Shown here: positions 14,856 to 21,818 of the stretch, piece by piece
How positions within the stretch are numbered: position 1 is the stretch's first letter
How the letters are laid out: each line of letters opens with the position of its first letter
IMG/VR virus record: IMGVR_UViG_3300010403_000038
Span: 1 to 39,939 of that record
DNA: 39,939 bases
Source of the DNA: a virus
Reading direction: 5' to 3' (one strand)
Position numbers and translations under genes: made by a program
Notes under the pieces: model-generated
Seen by the model: the letters and a program-made list of their open reading frames with translations, nothing else
Told to the model about the DNA's origin: nothing
Database searches by the model: none

Positions 14856-16187
14856 TTACTGGAGCGTCGCGCTTACGGACGTCGCCGCGCCGCTCTTCAA
14901 GTCTTGCACCGCGCGCAGGACGTGCCCGCCCGCGTCGCGCACGACCAGCGGCTTGACGCCCGTGGCTTCGAGCTTCTGCTGGAGCACGCGCGGAATCTTG
15001 CCCTGCTGCATGAGGATCAAGTGCCGGCCGCGATGCGGCGCGAACTCGCGCGCCGAGTCGAAGTCGACGAAGCGCAGCTCGTCGGCCTCGCTGATCGCCT
15101 CGCGGATGCGCGCCATCCAGTCCGGGGCGACGGTGCCGAGGACATCGATGCGGAGAACACGCTCACGCGAGCCGTTCGCGGCCTGCGTAGGCGCTGGCGG
15201 CGACGTGGCCGGGGGAGAGGGCGTACTCGGCCCGCCGAGCTCCTCCAGGAGCATCGCGCGGACGCGCTGCGTCACCTCCTCGGCGACGCGGGCGACCTGG
15301 GTCTGGAGGAGCTCGGCCACAAGCGGCCCGATCCGGTCGGGGAGCGTCGTGATCTGCTCGACGACGCTGTGGAGCGCCTGCGCCTGGGTCGTCAGGTGCT
15401 GCGACGTCTGCGCGGATAGCTGCTGCGACAACGACGCGTCGCGCGCGGTGAGCAGGCGAGCGAGTCCGTCCATCATCGACGCGCCGAACGCGGCGACCGC
15501 GGCGGCGATCTCGCTCGGCGCGCTCTCAGGGGCGACGACTGCAGGCGGAGCTGCAGGCTCTGGCGCAGGCTCGACCGGCGCGGGCGCTACGACCGGCCTC
15601 GCGGTCGTGCCCAGGCGGAACGGGTCTTTGGTCTCGGGGAACTGCCAGCCGCAGGCGAGGCCGTCCTCGTGAGCGCGCTGGAGCTGCCCGGCGTAGGCCG
15701 ACTGCTTGATCCCGCCCTCGGCGCGTTGCCGGTCGGCGGGTAGGATCATCGGCTGGGCCTTGATGTACAGGTGCTGGAGGAGAAGCTCGGTGTAGCCCGG
15801 CTCGCGGCGCAGGAGCTCGACGCCCGCGGCCATCAGCGCGCGCTCGCGACTCGTCCAGCGCACGTTGCCGACTTCGAGCTCCGCCTTCGGGGGGACAGCC
15901 TTCGGCGATGCGGCCGGCGGCGGCGGCGGCGCGGGCGAGTACGTCGCGCGCTCGGCAGCAGGCAGGGCCTTGAATCGGGCGACCGCGGCGTCGAAGCCGC
16001 CGTTACTCGGCGTGCAGAGCTTTCCCAAACTCACGCGGTCGCGATAGCGTACTCGGGGCAAGACCTTGCGTTGTGCCTTGTCGAGCGCGTCGACCTTGCT
16101 CAATCCTTTGGCGATCAGCGGCAGCGTCGCGCCGATCACGTTCATCCATTCGGGCTCGTCCCAACGCAGGCGCGACTCGGTAGCCAT
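14856..16187 (-). CDS. 443-residue protein with duplicated N-terminal domain; unknown function
   Basis: Start chosen at ATG 16187 after GGGGAGGAGA. Two similar segments, residues about 7-50 and 108-156, each begin R-W and end with L-P-x-x-R-x-R, suggesting a duplicated helical, possibly DNA-binding, domain. Pro/Ala-rich linkers follow (about 83-105 and 205-235). Then comes a predicted coiled coil (about 240-320, with SLSQQLSAQTSQHLTTQAQA), another Pro-rich linker and a C-terminal alpha/beta domain (VLRIDVLGTVAPDW to KPLVVRDAGGHVL). It lies directly downstream of the serine recombinase on the same strand. An oligomeric DNA-binding protein, such as a recombination accessory factor or repressor, is inference. 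Family not recognised. Confidence 0.5.
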   Translation of the reverse strand: MATESRLRWDEPEWMNVIGATLPLIAKGLSKVDALDKAQRKVLPRVRYRDRVSLGKLCTPSNGGFDAAVARFKALPAAERATYSPAPPPPPAASPKAVPPKAELEVGNVRWTSRERALMAAGVELLRREPGYTELLLQHLYIKAQPMILPADRQRAEGGIKQSAYAGQLQRAHEDGLACGWQFPETKDPFRLGTTARPVVAPAPVEPAPEPAAPPAVVAPESAPSEIAAAVAAFGASMMDGLARLLTARDASLSQQLSAQTSQHLTTQAQALHSVVEQITTLPDRIGPLVAELLQTQVARVAEEVTQRVRAMLLEELGGPSTPSPPATSPPAPTQAANGSRERVLRIDVLGTVAPDWMARIREAISEADELRFVDFDSAREFAPHRGRHLILMQQGKIPRVLQQKLEATGVKPLVVRDAGGHVLRAVQDLKSGAATSVSATLQ

Positions 16188-16297
16188 CGAGGTCTCCTCC
16201 CCTTTGAGTGACAGACCGCGCGGGGATCGCGCGGCACTGCGGGGTGCAGCGTAGACCAAGTGTGTCGCGAGTGCAACCTTAGTTGCGCTAGAACCGC

Positions 16298-18019
16298 TTA
16301 CGCCGGCATGGCTTTGCGACGCCCTTTGGAGTTCGCGCTACTCGACTTGCTCGTCGACTTGCCGCCGGGCTTTCCCGCCGGGCGATAGGTCTCCGAGAGC
16401 GCGTCCCAGGCGCCCGCCGCATCGATCTGGAGGATGCGCTCGACCCCGCCGCGCGCGCGCAGGACGAGGTGGGTGACGCCCTCGGGCGTCTCGCTCGGGC
16501 GGATGCCGCGCGAGAACAGGACGATCTGATCGAACGTGTCGATGACGAGTTGCCGCGCTTGCCGTCGCGCGTCGGGCTCCTGCGCGAGCACGCCTTTGGT
16601 CAGCTTACGGAACTTCGCCTCGACGCCGTTTAAGTCGGCGCGACTCGCGCGCGCGAGCGCGCGCTGCGCGGCGTCGACCGCTGCTTGCGCGGCGAGCTTG
16701 TCGGCTTCGAGCGCGAGCGCGCGCTTGGCGAAGGTAGGCAGGAGCTTCGAGTCCTCCGAGGCGAGTAGCAGGTCGGTCAGCTTGTTCAGTTGTTCGGCGA
16801 GCTTGGCCTCGCGCTCCTTGGCCGCGTCGAGCGCCGCGCGCGCCGCCGCGTCGCCTTCGCCGCCGTGCAGGCCGCGCAGGTTCATCAGGTCGGAGCAGAA
16901 CTCCATCACGGCGCGCTCCATCGGCTCGGCGGCGACCGAGTGCCCGGGTACCTTGCACTGGATCGCAGCGTTCATGCGCGCCGAGCAGCGCAGGCGCCGG
17001 TGCCCGAGCGGAATCAGCCCGCGCTCGTCGCGCTTGGAGCGCGTGTAGATCTGCGAGGTGATGGCCGAGCCGCAGTAGCCGCAGACGGTCGCGCCGAACC
17101 CGGTGAGCACATGCGGGATCGTTCCCTTGTTGCTGTAGGTCGGCGCGGCGCGCGCGGCGATCGCATCTTGCAGTGCGTGCCACTCGGCGAGCTTGAGGAG
17201 CGGGGGATAGTAGCCGTCGAGGACGTAGCGCTCGACGGGCCGCTCGGGCTCGCGCACCTCGACGACGCTCTGGCCGATCAGCGCGGGGTTGCGCAGCAGG
17301 CGCTCGACTTGCGCGACGTGCGAGCCGCGCGGGGTGAGCTTCAGGCCGCGTTCGGTGAGCACCTTCGAGACGCCGATCATCCCGTGGCCGGCGAGGTACA
17401 GGTCGACCGCGACGCGGGTGGCATGCGCGCACTCGGGATCGAGCTCGAAGCCGTCGCCGGCTCGGCGGAGCCATGCCGGCGGAAAGCCGCCGCGGATGTT
17501 GCGCTGGCTGCGGTCGCCGGCCAGCCACGCCTTACAGCGCAGACGGATCGCGTCGCGCCCGCGGGTGGCCTTGGTCTCGGATTCTTCGTTGGAGCGGATC
17601 ATCACGCCGAGCGACATGAACAAGTTCCCGCTGTTCTCGCGGATCGTCCGCTCGTTGTAGACCATGCGGTCCTTCGCCGTCACGATCGTGATGCCCTTGT
17701 CGATGATCTGCGCGAACTGGCCCATGGCCTTCAACGCCTTCTCACGCGAGAGGCGATCGAGCGACTCGACCACGAGCACCGAGCCGCGCGGCACCTTACC
17801 GGCTTCGACGTCGCGCAGGAACCCGCCGAGCTCGCCCTTCTGCGCGTGCCGGCCCTTGAAGGCGGAGACGCCCTGGTCGCGCAGCGTACGGTCGAGGGTC
17901 ATCCCGTGCTCGTCGGCCCAGCGCTGGGCGTACTCGGCTTGACGCTCCAGGCTCGTACCCTCGCGCTGCGCCATCGAGGAGTAGCGCGCGTAGCTGATGA
18001 CGAACGGTTGTGCTTGCAT
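16298..18019 (-). CDS. int: Large serine recombinase (probable phage integrase)
   Basis: 573 residues from ATG 18019. N-terminal resolvase domain: YARYSS with catalytic Ser14, a VVESLDRLSR strand carrying active-site Arg, and a conserved ENSGNLFMSLGVMI helix. A recombinase domain follows (about 150-280, GFPPAWLRR, LLRNPALIG), then a zinc ribbon (CGYCG, later two Cys) and a coiled-coil insert (about 395-470), the full large serine integrase architecture. It should integrate the phage by attP x attB crossing without host factors. The upstream 160 bases are AT-richer and are the natural place for attP. No clear ribosome-binding site precedes the ATG. Confidence 0.9.
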   Translation of the reverse strand: MQAQPFVISYARYSSMAQREGTSLERQAEYAQRWADEHGMTLDRTLRDQGVSAFKGRHAQKGELGGFLRDVEAGKVPRGSVLVVESLDRLSREKALKAMGQFAQIIDKGITIVTAKDRMVYNERTIRENSGNLFMSLGVMIRSNEESETKATRGRDAIRLRCKAWLAGDRSQRNIRGGFPPAWLRRAGDGFELDPECAHATRVAVDLYLAGHGMIGVSKVLTERGLKLTPRGSHVAQVERLLRNPALIGQSVVEVREPERPVERYVLDGYYPPLLKLAEWHALQDAIAARAAPTYSNKGTIPHVLTGFGATVCGYCGSAITSQIYTRSKRDERGLIPLGHRRLRCSARMNAAIQCKVPGHSVAAEPMERAVMEFCSDLMNLRGLHGGEGDAAARAALDAAKEREAKLAEQLNKLTDLLLASEDSKLLPTFAKRALALEADKLAAQAAVDAAQRALARASRADLNGVEAKFRKLTKGVLAQEPDARRQARQLVIDTFDQIVLFSRGIRPSETPEGVTHLVLRARGGVERILQIDAAGAWDALSETYRPAGKPGGKSTSKSSSANSKGRRKAMPA

Positions 18020-18142
18020 GATGATCGAGTCGGGTAAAAGTAACGGAGGAGCTACTAGTATATTTGAAGCCACGACCGCTAAGCCGAAGGTGGCCGCAAA
18101 TATAGCAGTGGCAGACCCTGTTACTTGTGCAGCAGTGCACGC
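18020..18142. other. Intergenic region upstream of the serine recombinase; candidate attP
   Basis: A locally AT-rich stretch in a GC-rich genome, with TACTAGTA (18053-18060), a TATACT-like -10 on the minus strand, and a perfect hairpin GTGCA-GCAG-TGCAC (18127-18140). Large serine integrases usually have attP immediately upstream of their gene. No defined attP core can be called from sequence alone. Confidence 0.35.
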
Positions 18143-18170
18143 AAAACGGCCCGGCATGGTGGCCGGGCCG
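18143..18170 (-). terminator. Rho-independent terminator of the 20.5-18.2 kb operon
   Basis: Perfect 9-base stem (CGGCCCGGC 18147-18155 with GCCGGGCCG 18162-18170), 6-base loop, followed on the minus strand by TTTT (18146-18143). It lies just after the last gene of the regulatory operon and insulates the recombinase gene. Confidence 0.75.
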
Positions 18171-18195
18171 AGGGATAACAGCAGCTAGGTAGCAG

Positions 18196-18711
18196 CTACC
18201 CTGCAGCGCGCGCCGGCAGCAGCGCCTTGTTCGGCTCCGGCCCGACGATGTAGCGCACGCCCGCGGCCTGCAGCAGCGCCGTCGTGATCGCACCGTCGCC
18301 GAAGCGCGCCGAGCCGTGGCGCAGCGCAGCGCTGAGTCGGAACCGGCGCGCGATGGCCACGAAGGCAGCGCGAGGTACCGGGCACACATCGCGCACCGCG
18401 TTCAGCTCGTAGTACGCCGCGCGCGCCATCGGCAGCAGGCGCCCGCCGGTGCGCTCCAGCGTGGTCGGTGCGTAGACGGTCTCGCCGACCTCGACCCAGC
18501 AGTGGATGAAGGGCTCACGCGAGGCGTGCGGGCCGATCGCGGCGACCTCCTCGGGCGTTGCAGCGCGCAGCGTGCCGAAGGTCACGACGCCGCGGCCCTG
18601 CAGGTCGAGCGCGAGTGCGACCGAGCGCTGCACGCACGAGCCGCTGCCGGCGCGGCCGGTGAAGGCGAGCGACGCCTTCAGGTGGCGCAGGTCTTCCAGG
18701 CGCGCGCTCAT
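18196..18711 (-). CDS. Transglutaminase-like (papain-fold) protein
   Basis: 171 residues from ATG 18711, which overlaps the upstream stop. The order GSCVQRSVALAL with Cys26, then a Gly-rich turn, then FIHCWVEVG with His70, matches the Cys and His blocks of transglutaminase-like cysteine peptidases, including the branch that processes lasso-peptide leaders. The usual Asp after the His strand is not obvious (VYAPT instead of a D-P type motif), so activity is uncertain. The C-terminal 80 residues are helical (AAFVAIARRFRLSAAL). It is the last gene before the terminator. Substrate unknown; a role in lysogeny or host takeover cannot be judged. Confidence 0.45.
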   Translation of the reverse strand: MSARLEDLRHLKASLAFTGRAGSGSCVQRSVALALDLQGRGVVTFGTLRAATPEEVAAIGPHASREPFIHCWVEVGETVYAPTTLERTGGRLLPMARAAYYELNAVRDVCPVPRAAFVAIARRFRLSAALRHGSARFGDGAITTALLQAAGVRYIVGPEPNKALLPARAAG

Positions 18712-18908
18712 ACGGCGTTCACCGCGACCGCGTGAGCCAGCACCCGGCGGCGCTGGTCTTGCGTCAGGTGCGCGATCTCGGCCAGCACCTTGAGCGCGTT
18801 CGTGCGCACGGCGTCCTTGGAGAACGTGGACACGCGCGGGCGCTTGACGCCGAGCTTGCGTCGGGTCTCGGGCGTGAGGTCGTCCAGAGTCAGTCGCTTG
18901 GCGCTCAT
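18708..18908 (-). CDS. Small basic helical protein
   Basis: 66 residues. Starts MSAKRLTLDDLTPETRRKLG and ends with a helix (LTQDQRRRVLAHAVAVN) typical of short phage proteins with a possible helix-turn-helix or scaffold role. GGGAG lies about 8 bases before the ATG. It overlaps both neighbours by ATGA. Function unknown; DNA or RNA binding is possible given the charge. Confidence 0.55.
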   Translation of the reverse strand: MSAKRLTLDDLTPETRRKLGVKRPRVSTFSKDAVRTNALKVLAEIAHLTQDQRRRVLAHAVAVNAV

Positions 18909-19276
18909 GCCGCGCTCCCGGTGGCCTTGGCGATGGCGGCGCGGGCTTCTCGTGCCGTAGCCAACGTGACACCACCGGCGTCATGTTCGAGCAGCATGGC
19001 GCAAAGTGCCTCCAGCAGATCCGGCGCGGCGGCGATCAGGCGCTGGTCGGGCTCGCTTGGTGGGACGAATACGTCGTTTTCCTCGAATTCCTCCGCTTCG
19101 GCTACCGTGATCGCGAGCACGAAGACTGGCGGACCACACTCGGCCGGGCTATGGCCGCATTGCACGCAGGTCTTATTCACGCCGTCGACGAGATGCGTGA
19201 TGTCATGATCCGAGCCATAAAGGGCATGGTCGTCCATGAACATCCATGGCCCCGGCGTGTGCGTCGCGGCGCTCAT
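18905..19276 (-). CDS. HTPGPW-type conserved phage protein
   Basis: 123 residues from ATG 19276, preceded by a perfect AGGAGG. Contains THTPGPW at the N-terminus and RLIAAAPDLLEAL near the C-terminus, the two hallmarks of a very common small phage protein family of unknown function. Between them is a Cys pair (CVQC) and an acidic stretch. No enzymatic motif. Confidence 0.7.
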   Translation of the reverse strand: MSAATHTPGPWMFMDDHALYGSDHDITHLVDGVNKTCVQCGHSPAECGPPVFVLAITVAEAEEFEENDVFVPPSEPDQRLIAAAPDLLEALCAMLLEHDAGGVTLATAREARAAIAKATGSAA

Positions 19277-19500
19277 GCGAGCCTCCTGCGCATGACCTTC
19301 ATGTCGGGGTGCTGTCCGGTCTTGAGAAGGAACAGCTCCCACTTCGCGAGGTCGATCGCGCGGGCGCCCGTCTCGTACTCGGCCCAGCGCACGGCGTGGC
19401 CGAGGTGAACGAGGGCGGCGGCGCTCGCGCGATCGAGCTTGGACTCGGCGCGCGCGGCGCGGATCTCGTCGGTCGTCGGTCGGGTGATGGTGTCGGTCAT
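19273..19500 (-). CDS. XRE-type helix-turn-helix protein
   Basis: 75 residues. The sequence TTDEIRAARAESKLDRASAA then ALVHLGHAVRWAEYETG and WELFLLKTG follows the five-helix plan of short XRE/Cro-like regulators found in proteobacterial phages, whose usual text is 'EIR.aR...gltq..aA.lvh......We.G...m....WelFllktg'. It probably binds DNA; the inverted repeats at 20529-20570 upstream of this operon are candidate targets. TAGGAG precedes the ATG. It is the best visible candidate for a lysogeny regulator in this arm. Confidence 0.65.
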   Translation of the reverse strand: MTDTITRPTTDEIRAARAESKLDRASAAALVHLGHAVRWAEYETGARAIDLAKWELFLLKTGQHPDMKVMRRRLA

Positions 19501-19781
19501 TGTTCGACTCCTACCTTCTGCTCGCGTCGAATGCGAAGCAGCGCGAGAACGTTCGCTACGGCGGTTCCGAGCTTCCAGCCGATCGAGCCGAGAATGAGCG
19601 CGAGGATCGCTCCGGGAAGTGCTCCGAATGAGACGCCGAGCGTCCAGACGTGGGCGACGAGGAGGAGGAGACCCGGAAGCGCGAAGAGACCTGCCACGCT
19701 AACGATGACGGCCTGCTCGATCGATGAGCGCAGGAGGAAGTGCGCCGGCAGCGGCGAGACGGTGACGACCGGGCGGCTCAT
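19497..19781 (-). CDS. Small membrane protein, two predicted transmembrane helices
   Basis: 94 residues. Two hydrophobic segments (about 23-46, AVIVSVAGLFALPGLLLLVA; and about 51-67, FGALPGAILALILGSIG) and a basic C-terminus (LLRIRREQK). No signal peptidase site. A holin-like size and topology, but it lies in an early/regulatory operon, so a superinfection-exclusion or other membrane role is as likely. ATGA overlaps on both sides. Confidence 0.5.
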   Translation of the reverse strand: MSRPVVTVSPLPAHFLLRSSIEQAVIVSVAGLFALPGLLLLVAHVWTLGVSFGALPGAILALILGSIGWKLGTAVANVLALLRIRREQKVGVEQ

Positions 19782-20020
19782 CGCGTAACCCTGGCGACGT
19801 GGAGCGTCGCGAGCGCTTGCTCGCCTGCGTCGTACGTATCGTCATTGATATCGGCTGCTCGAAGCATGTCGCGCATGAGATCGAAGCAGCGCGCCATCGC
19901 AGCGCTCTCCTCGTAGCTTTGGGGCTCGGTAGCGTCGCCGCTTAGGCGTTCGTCGAAGTCGACAGCGACTTGCCGAAGATCGGAGAGCGTGTTTTGCCAT
20001 TGGCAGTAGGACATATTCAT
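19778..20020 (-). CDS. MSYC-type conserved small phage protein
   Basis: 80 residues from ATG 20020; 78 if started at the second ATG (20014), which gives the family-typical MSYCQWQNTLSDLRQ. Proteins with this opening ('MSYC.f.NT..DL..c') are widespread in proteobacterial phages and prophages; their function is unknown. Acidic and helical, with no motif for catalysis. Confidence 0.65.
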   Translation of the reverse strand: MNMSYCQWQNTLSDLRQVAVDFDERLSGDATEPQSYEESAAMARCFDLMRDMLRAADINDDTYDAGEQALATLHVARVTR

Positions 20021-20050
20021 GGGGTCGGTCTCGGTGGGGGTGGGGGGGTC

Positions 20051-20191
20051 TCAGGCCTCGATGGAGATGAGGACGGCGTACGGGCGCGTCACAGAGAACA
20101 ACTTGCGGGCGTCGTCGATAGAGCGAGCGCGAAGCGCAGTGCTGTAGCAGATGCCGTTCTCGGTAGCGACGATGTAGAAGAATTTGGTCAT
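20051..20191 (-). CDS. Short hypothetical protein (46 residues)
   Basis: Encodes MTKFFYIVATENGICYST and continues with RSIDDARKLFSVTRPYAV, ending at TGA 20051-20053. The beta-alpha-beta feel and the regular reading frame in a gap that would otherwise be empty support a real gene. The same arrangement ('fyIVATenG.cys.a..A.si..A..l') recalls short phage proteins, but I cannot name the family. The ribosome-binding site is weak. Confidence 0.5.
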   Translation of the reverse strand: MTKFFYIVATENGICYSTALRARSIDDARKLFSVTRPYAVLISIEA

Positions 20192-20246
20192 GTGGTCAGA
20201 TAGGTAAGTCGAGGAGAGGCCCGCTTTGCGCGGGCTGAGATCAGGT

Positions 20247-20486
20247 TTAGATGACGTACTTGTTACGGATCAGGTAGTCGACGAGTTCGTAGTAGCGGGT
20301 GCTTTCCTTGACACGACCGGCGCGAAGCGGAGTCAGGTTGATGTAGTAGACCGTCACGCCGTCGCGGAGCAGTTCGCCGATCAGCGGCTCGGCCTTACGC
20401 TCCAGGCGCTCGATCTTGCAGAGGTACCGGTGCTCGGCGCGAAGCCGGCGAAGTTGGCGGGTATCGAGCGGGTCGGTGGAGATCAT
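20247..20486 (-). CDS. Hypothetical protein, first gene of the regulatory operon
   Basis: 79 residues, basic, with an Arg/Leu-rich helix (QLRRLRAEHRYLCKIERLER) and a C-terminal alpha/beta part (VTVYYINLTPLRAG, YYELVDYLIRN). No family recognised. It is preceded by the candidate promoter/operator region at 20521-20570 and is separated from the next gene by 55 bases. Confidence 0.5.
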   Translation of the reverse strand: MISTDPLDTRQLRRLRAEHRYLCKIERLERKAEPLIGELLRDGVTVYYINLTPLRAGRVKESTRYYELVDYLIRNKYVI

Positions 20487-20520
20487 GGGTCTGCTTCGTT
20501 ACGTTTACTGGAGAGACTCT

Positions 20521-20570
20521 AGTATAACGCAAAGCGTAAAGCAGGCCTACGGAATAATTTAACGCTTTGC
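20521..20570 (-). promoter_or_regulatory. Candidate promoter with inverted operator repeats
   Basis: AT-rich intergenic DNA. The minus strand carries TATACT (20526-20521), a near-consensus -10, but the -35 is poor. Two 9-base inverted repeats, GCAAAGCGT (20529-20537) and ACGCTTTGC (20562-20570), flank the promoter and look like operator half-sites. They probably control the operon running to 18.2 kb. Confidence 0.5.
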
Positions 20571-20579
20571 ATATACGAA

Positions 20580-20605
20580 AAAGCCCGGCGTAAGAGCCGG
20601 GCTTT
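20580..20605 (-). terminator. Rho-independent terminator of the recombination operon
   Basis: Perfect 10-base stem AAAGCCCGGC (20580-20589) with GCCGGGCTTT (20596-20605), 6-base loop, T tract continuing on the minus strand. It lies 20 bases after the last gene of the 24.1-20.6 kb operon. Confidence 0.85.
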
Positions 20606-20624
20606 GAGCAGAGCGGGCGAGTCG

Positions 20625-20891
20625 TCAGCGCTCGTCGGGGGGCATGACGAACGGGATCGGCTTCGACGAGAAGACGAGACGCCCGTCGCCTTCGAGGAGC
20701 GCGCGGTACGCGTTGATGGCGACCGCCTCGGCCTCGCGCGCGACCTGCTCGCCCGAGGCCAGGACGTGCCCCTCGTCGTCGATGACTGCGAGCCGCGCGG
20801 GCTTACCGTTCGCGCGGACGGTCAGGCCCTCGGTGATAACGCTGGAGATCACGACGCCGGGAACGGCGCCCGTCGGTTGTCGGCCGATCAT
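20625..20891 (-). CDS. Hypothetical protein, last gene of the recombination operon
   Basis: 88 residues, mainly beta (GVVISSVITEGLTVRANG, ARLAVIDDEGHVLASG) with one helix (VAREAEAVAINAYRALL). No family recognised. Its ATG overlaps the upstream TGA. Role unknown; position suggests a link with the recombination functions. Confidence 0.5.
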   Translation of the reverse strand: MIGRQPTGAVPGVVISSVITEGLTVRANGKPARLAVIDDEGHVLASGEQVAREAEAVAINAYRALLEGDGRLVFSSKPIPFVMPPDER

Positions 20892-21472
20892 GATGGCGTC
20901 GCCCCATCGTTGGCGCTCGCGCCGCGCTTGACGGCGCGCCCGAGTGCCTTGACCGGCGTGTCCTCGTCGATGCGACGCTGACCGGCCTTCTCCTGCGCCT
21001 TCTGCTTATCCAGAGCCTTCGCCTCCGCATCCGTCGTCGTCATGGTGGCCCCCTTCGGCGCGGTCATCTTGACGACGATCTCCTGACCCACCTTCATCCC
21101 GAGCAACCCGAGGCGCAGGGGTTCGAGATCGGAGGACGCGACTCGCATCTTGAGTTCGACCATCGCGTCGTTCTTGGGCGTGACCTTGAACCGGTCGACC
21201 TTGCAGCCCCCGAGGCGGATGGGCGCGGCCTCGTCGATGCCATGCTCGACGAGCACCGTCCAGCCCTGGCAGACGGTCTTCAAGGCGACCGTCTCGACGC
21301 CGGGCGCGCCGAGTAGCCCTCGCACCTCGGGGCAGAGCGTGTCGAGGATCATCGCGCTCCCCTCCCAGACGAGGCCGAAGGAGACGGCGGGGACATGGTC
21401 TTCGCCATGGAGTTCGCTGCGGTTCGTGACGCTCGAAAGCAGGACGGTCGTCGGGGTTCTAAGTTCAAACAT
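20888..21472 (-). CDS. Conserved-type phage protein of the recombination operon
   Basis: 194 residues from ATG 21472. The opening MFELRTPTTVLL, then GEDHVPAV, and the middle LGGCKVDRFKVTPK match my memory of an uncharacterised family in recombination operons of Burkholderia- and Pseudomonas-type phages. Mostly beta to residue 145, with a charged C-terminal tail. No catalytic motif. It could bind single-stranded DNA or the exonuclease; this is unproven. It overlaps the upstream gene by 8 bases. Confidence 0.55.
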   Translation of the reverse strand: MFELRTPTTVLLSSVTNRSELHGEDHVPAVSFGLVWEGSAMILDTLCPEVRGLLGAPGVETVALKTVCQGWTVLVEHGIDEAAPIRLGGCKVDRFKVTPKNDAMVELKMRVASSDLEPLRLGLLGMKVGQEIVVKMTAPKGATMTTTDAEAKALDKQKAQEKAGQRRIDEDTPVKALGRAVKRGASANDGATPS

Positions 21473-21818
21473 GGAGGGTGCTCCGGTTGGTCGCGGTCGT
21501 ACGCTTCGATCTCGTCGGCTTGCCGTTCGTGGGATTCTTGTTCCTGCTGCCCTTCGGACGTCCGCGCCGGGCGACGAGGGCGGCGAGGGACTCGGGCGCA
21601 GGCGGCTCGGGGGGCGGCGGCGGCGGACGCATCTCGGCGTCACTCACCTCGGCAATGACGCCCAGCGAGAACAGGCGTTCCAAGTCGCTCTGCGTAGCGA
21701 TGCGCGCGGCCGACGCGAGCGCGACGGCCTTGGCCTTCGACTCGGCGCGAATCAGGCGCTCGATGCCCGTATCGGTCGCCGCGACGACGTACAGGCGCGT
21801 GACGAAGGCGATCGTCAT
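21465..21818 (-). CDS. Small protein with C-terminal AT-hook-like motif
   Basis: 117 residues from ATG 21818, which overlaps the upstream TGA; a GTG at 21827 is an alternative. The N-terminal half (MTIAFVTRLYVVAATD, then RLIRAESKAKAVALAS) follows a small alpha/beta pattern seen in phage proteins of unknown function. A Pro-rich linker leads to RRGRPKGSRNK, an AT-hook/H-NS-tail-like sequence expected to bind the DNA minor groove, and a basic end. Likely a DNA-binding accessory protein. Confidence 0.55.
   Translation of the reverse strand: MTIAFVTRLYVVAATDTGIERLIRAESKAKAVALASAARIATQSDLERLFSLGVIAEVSDAEMRPPPPPPEPPAPESLAALVARRGRPKGSRNKNPTNGKPTRSKRTTATNRSTLHV

Noticed and set aside
16790-18037. 415-codon plus-strand frame opposite the serine recombinase
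   Set aside because: The minus strand encodes a full serine integrase; this frame is its complement.
17997-18188. 63-codon plus-strand frame across the integrase upstream region
   Set aside because: Spans the integrase start and the terminator hairpin; a GGAGGAG on this strand is not followed by a usable start codon.
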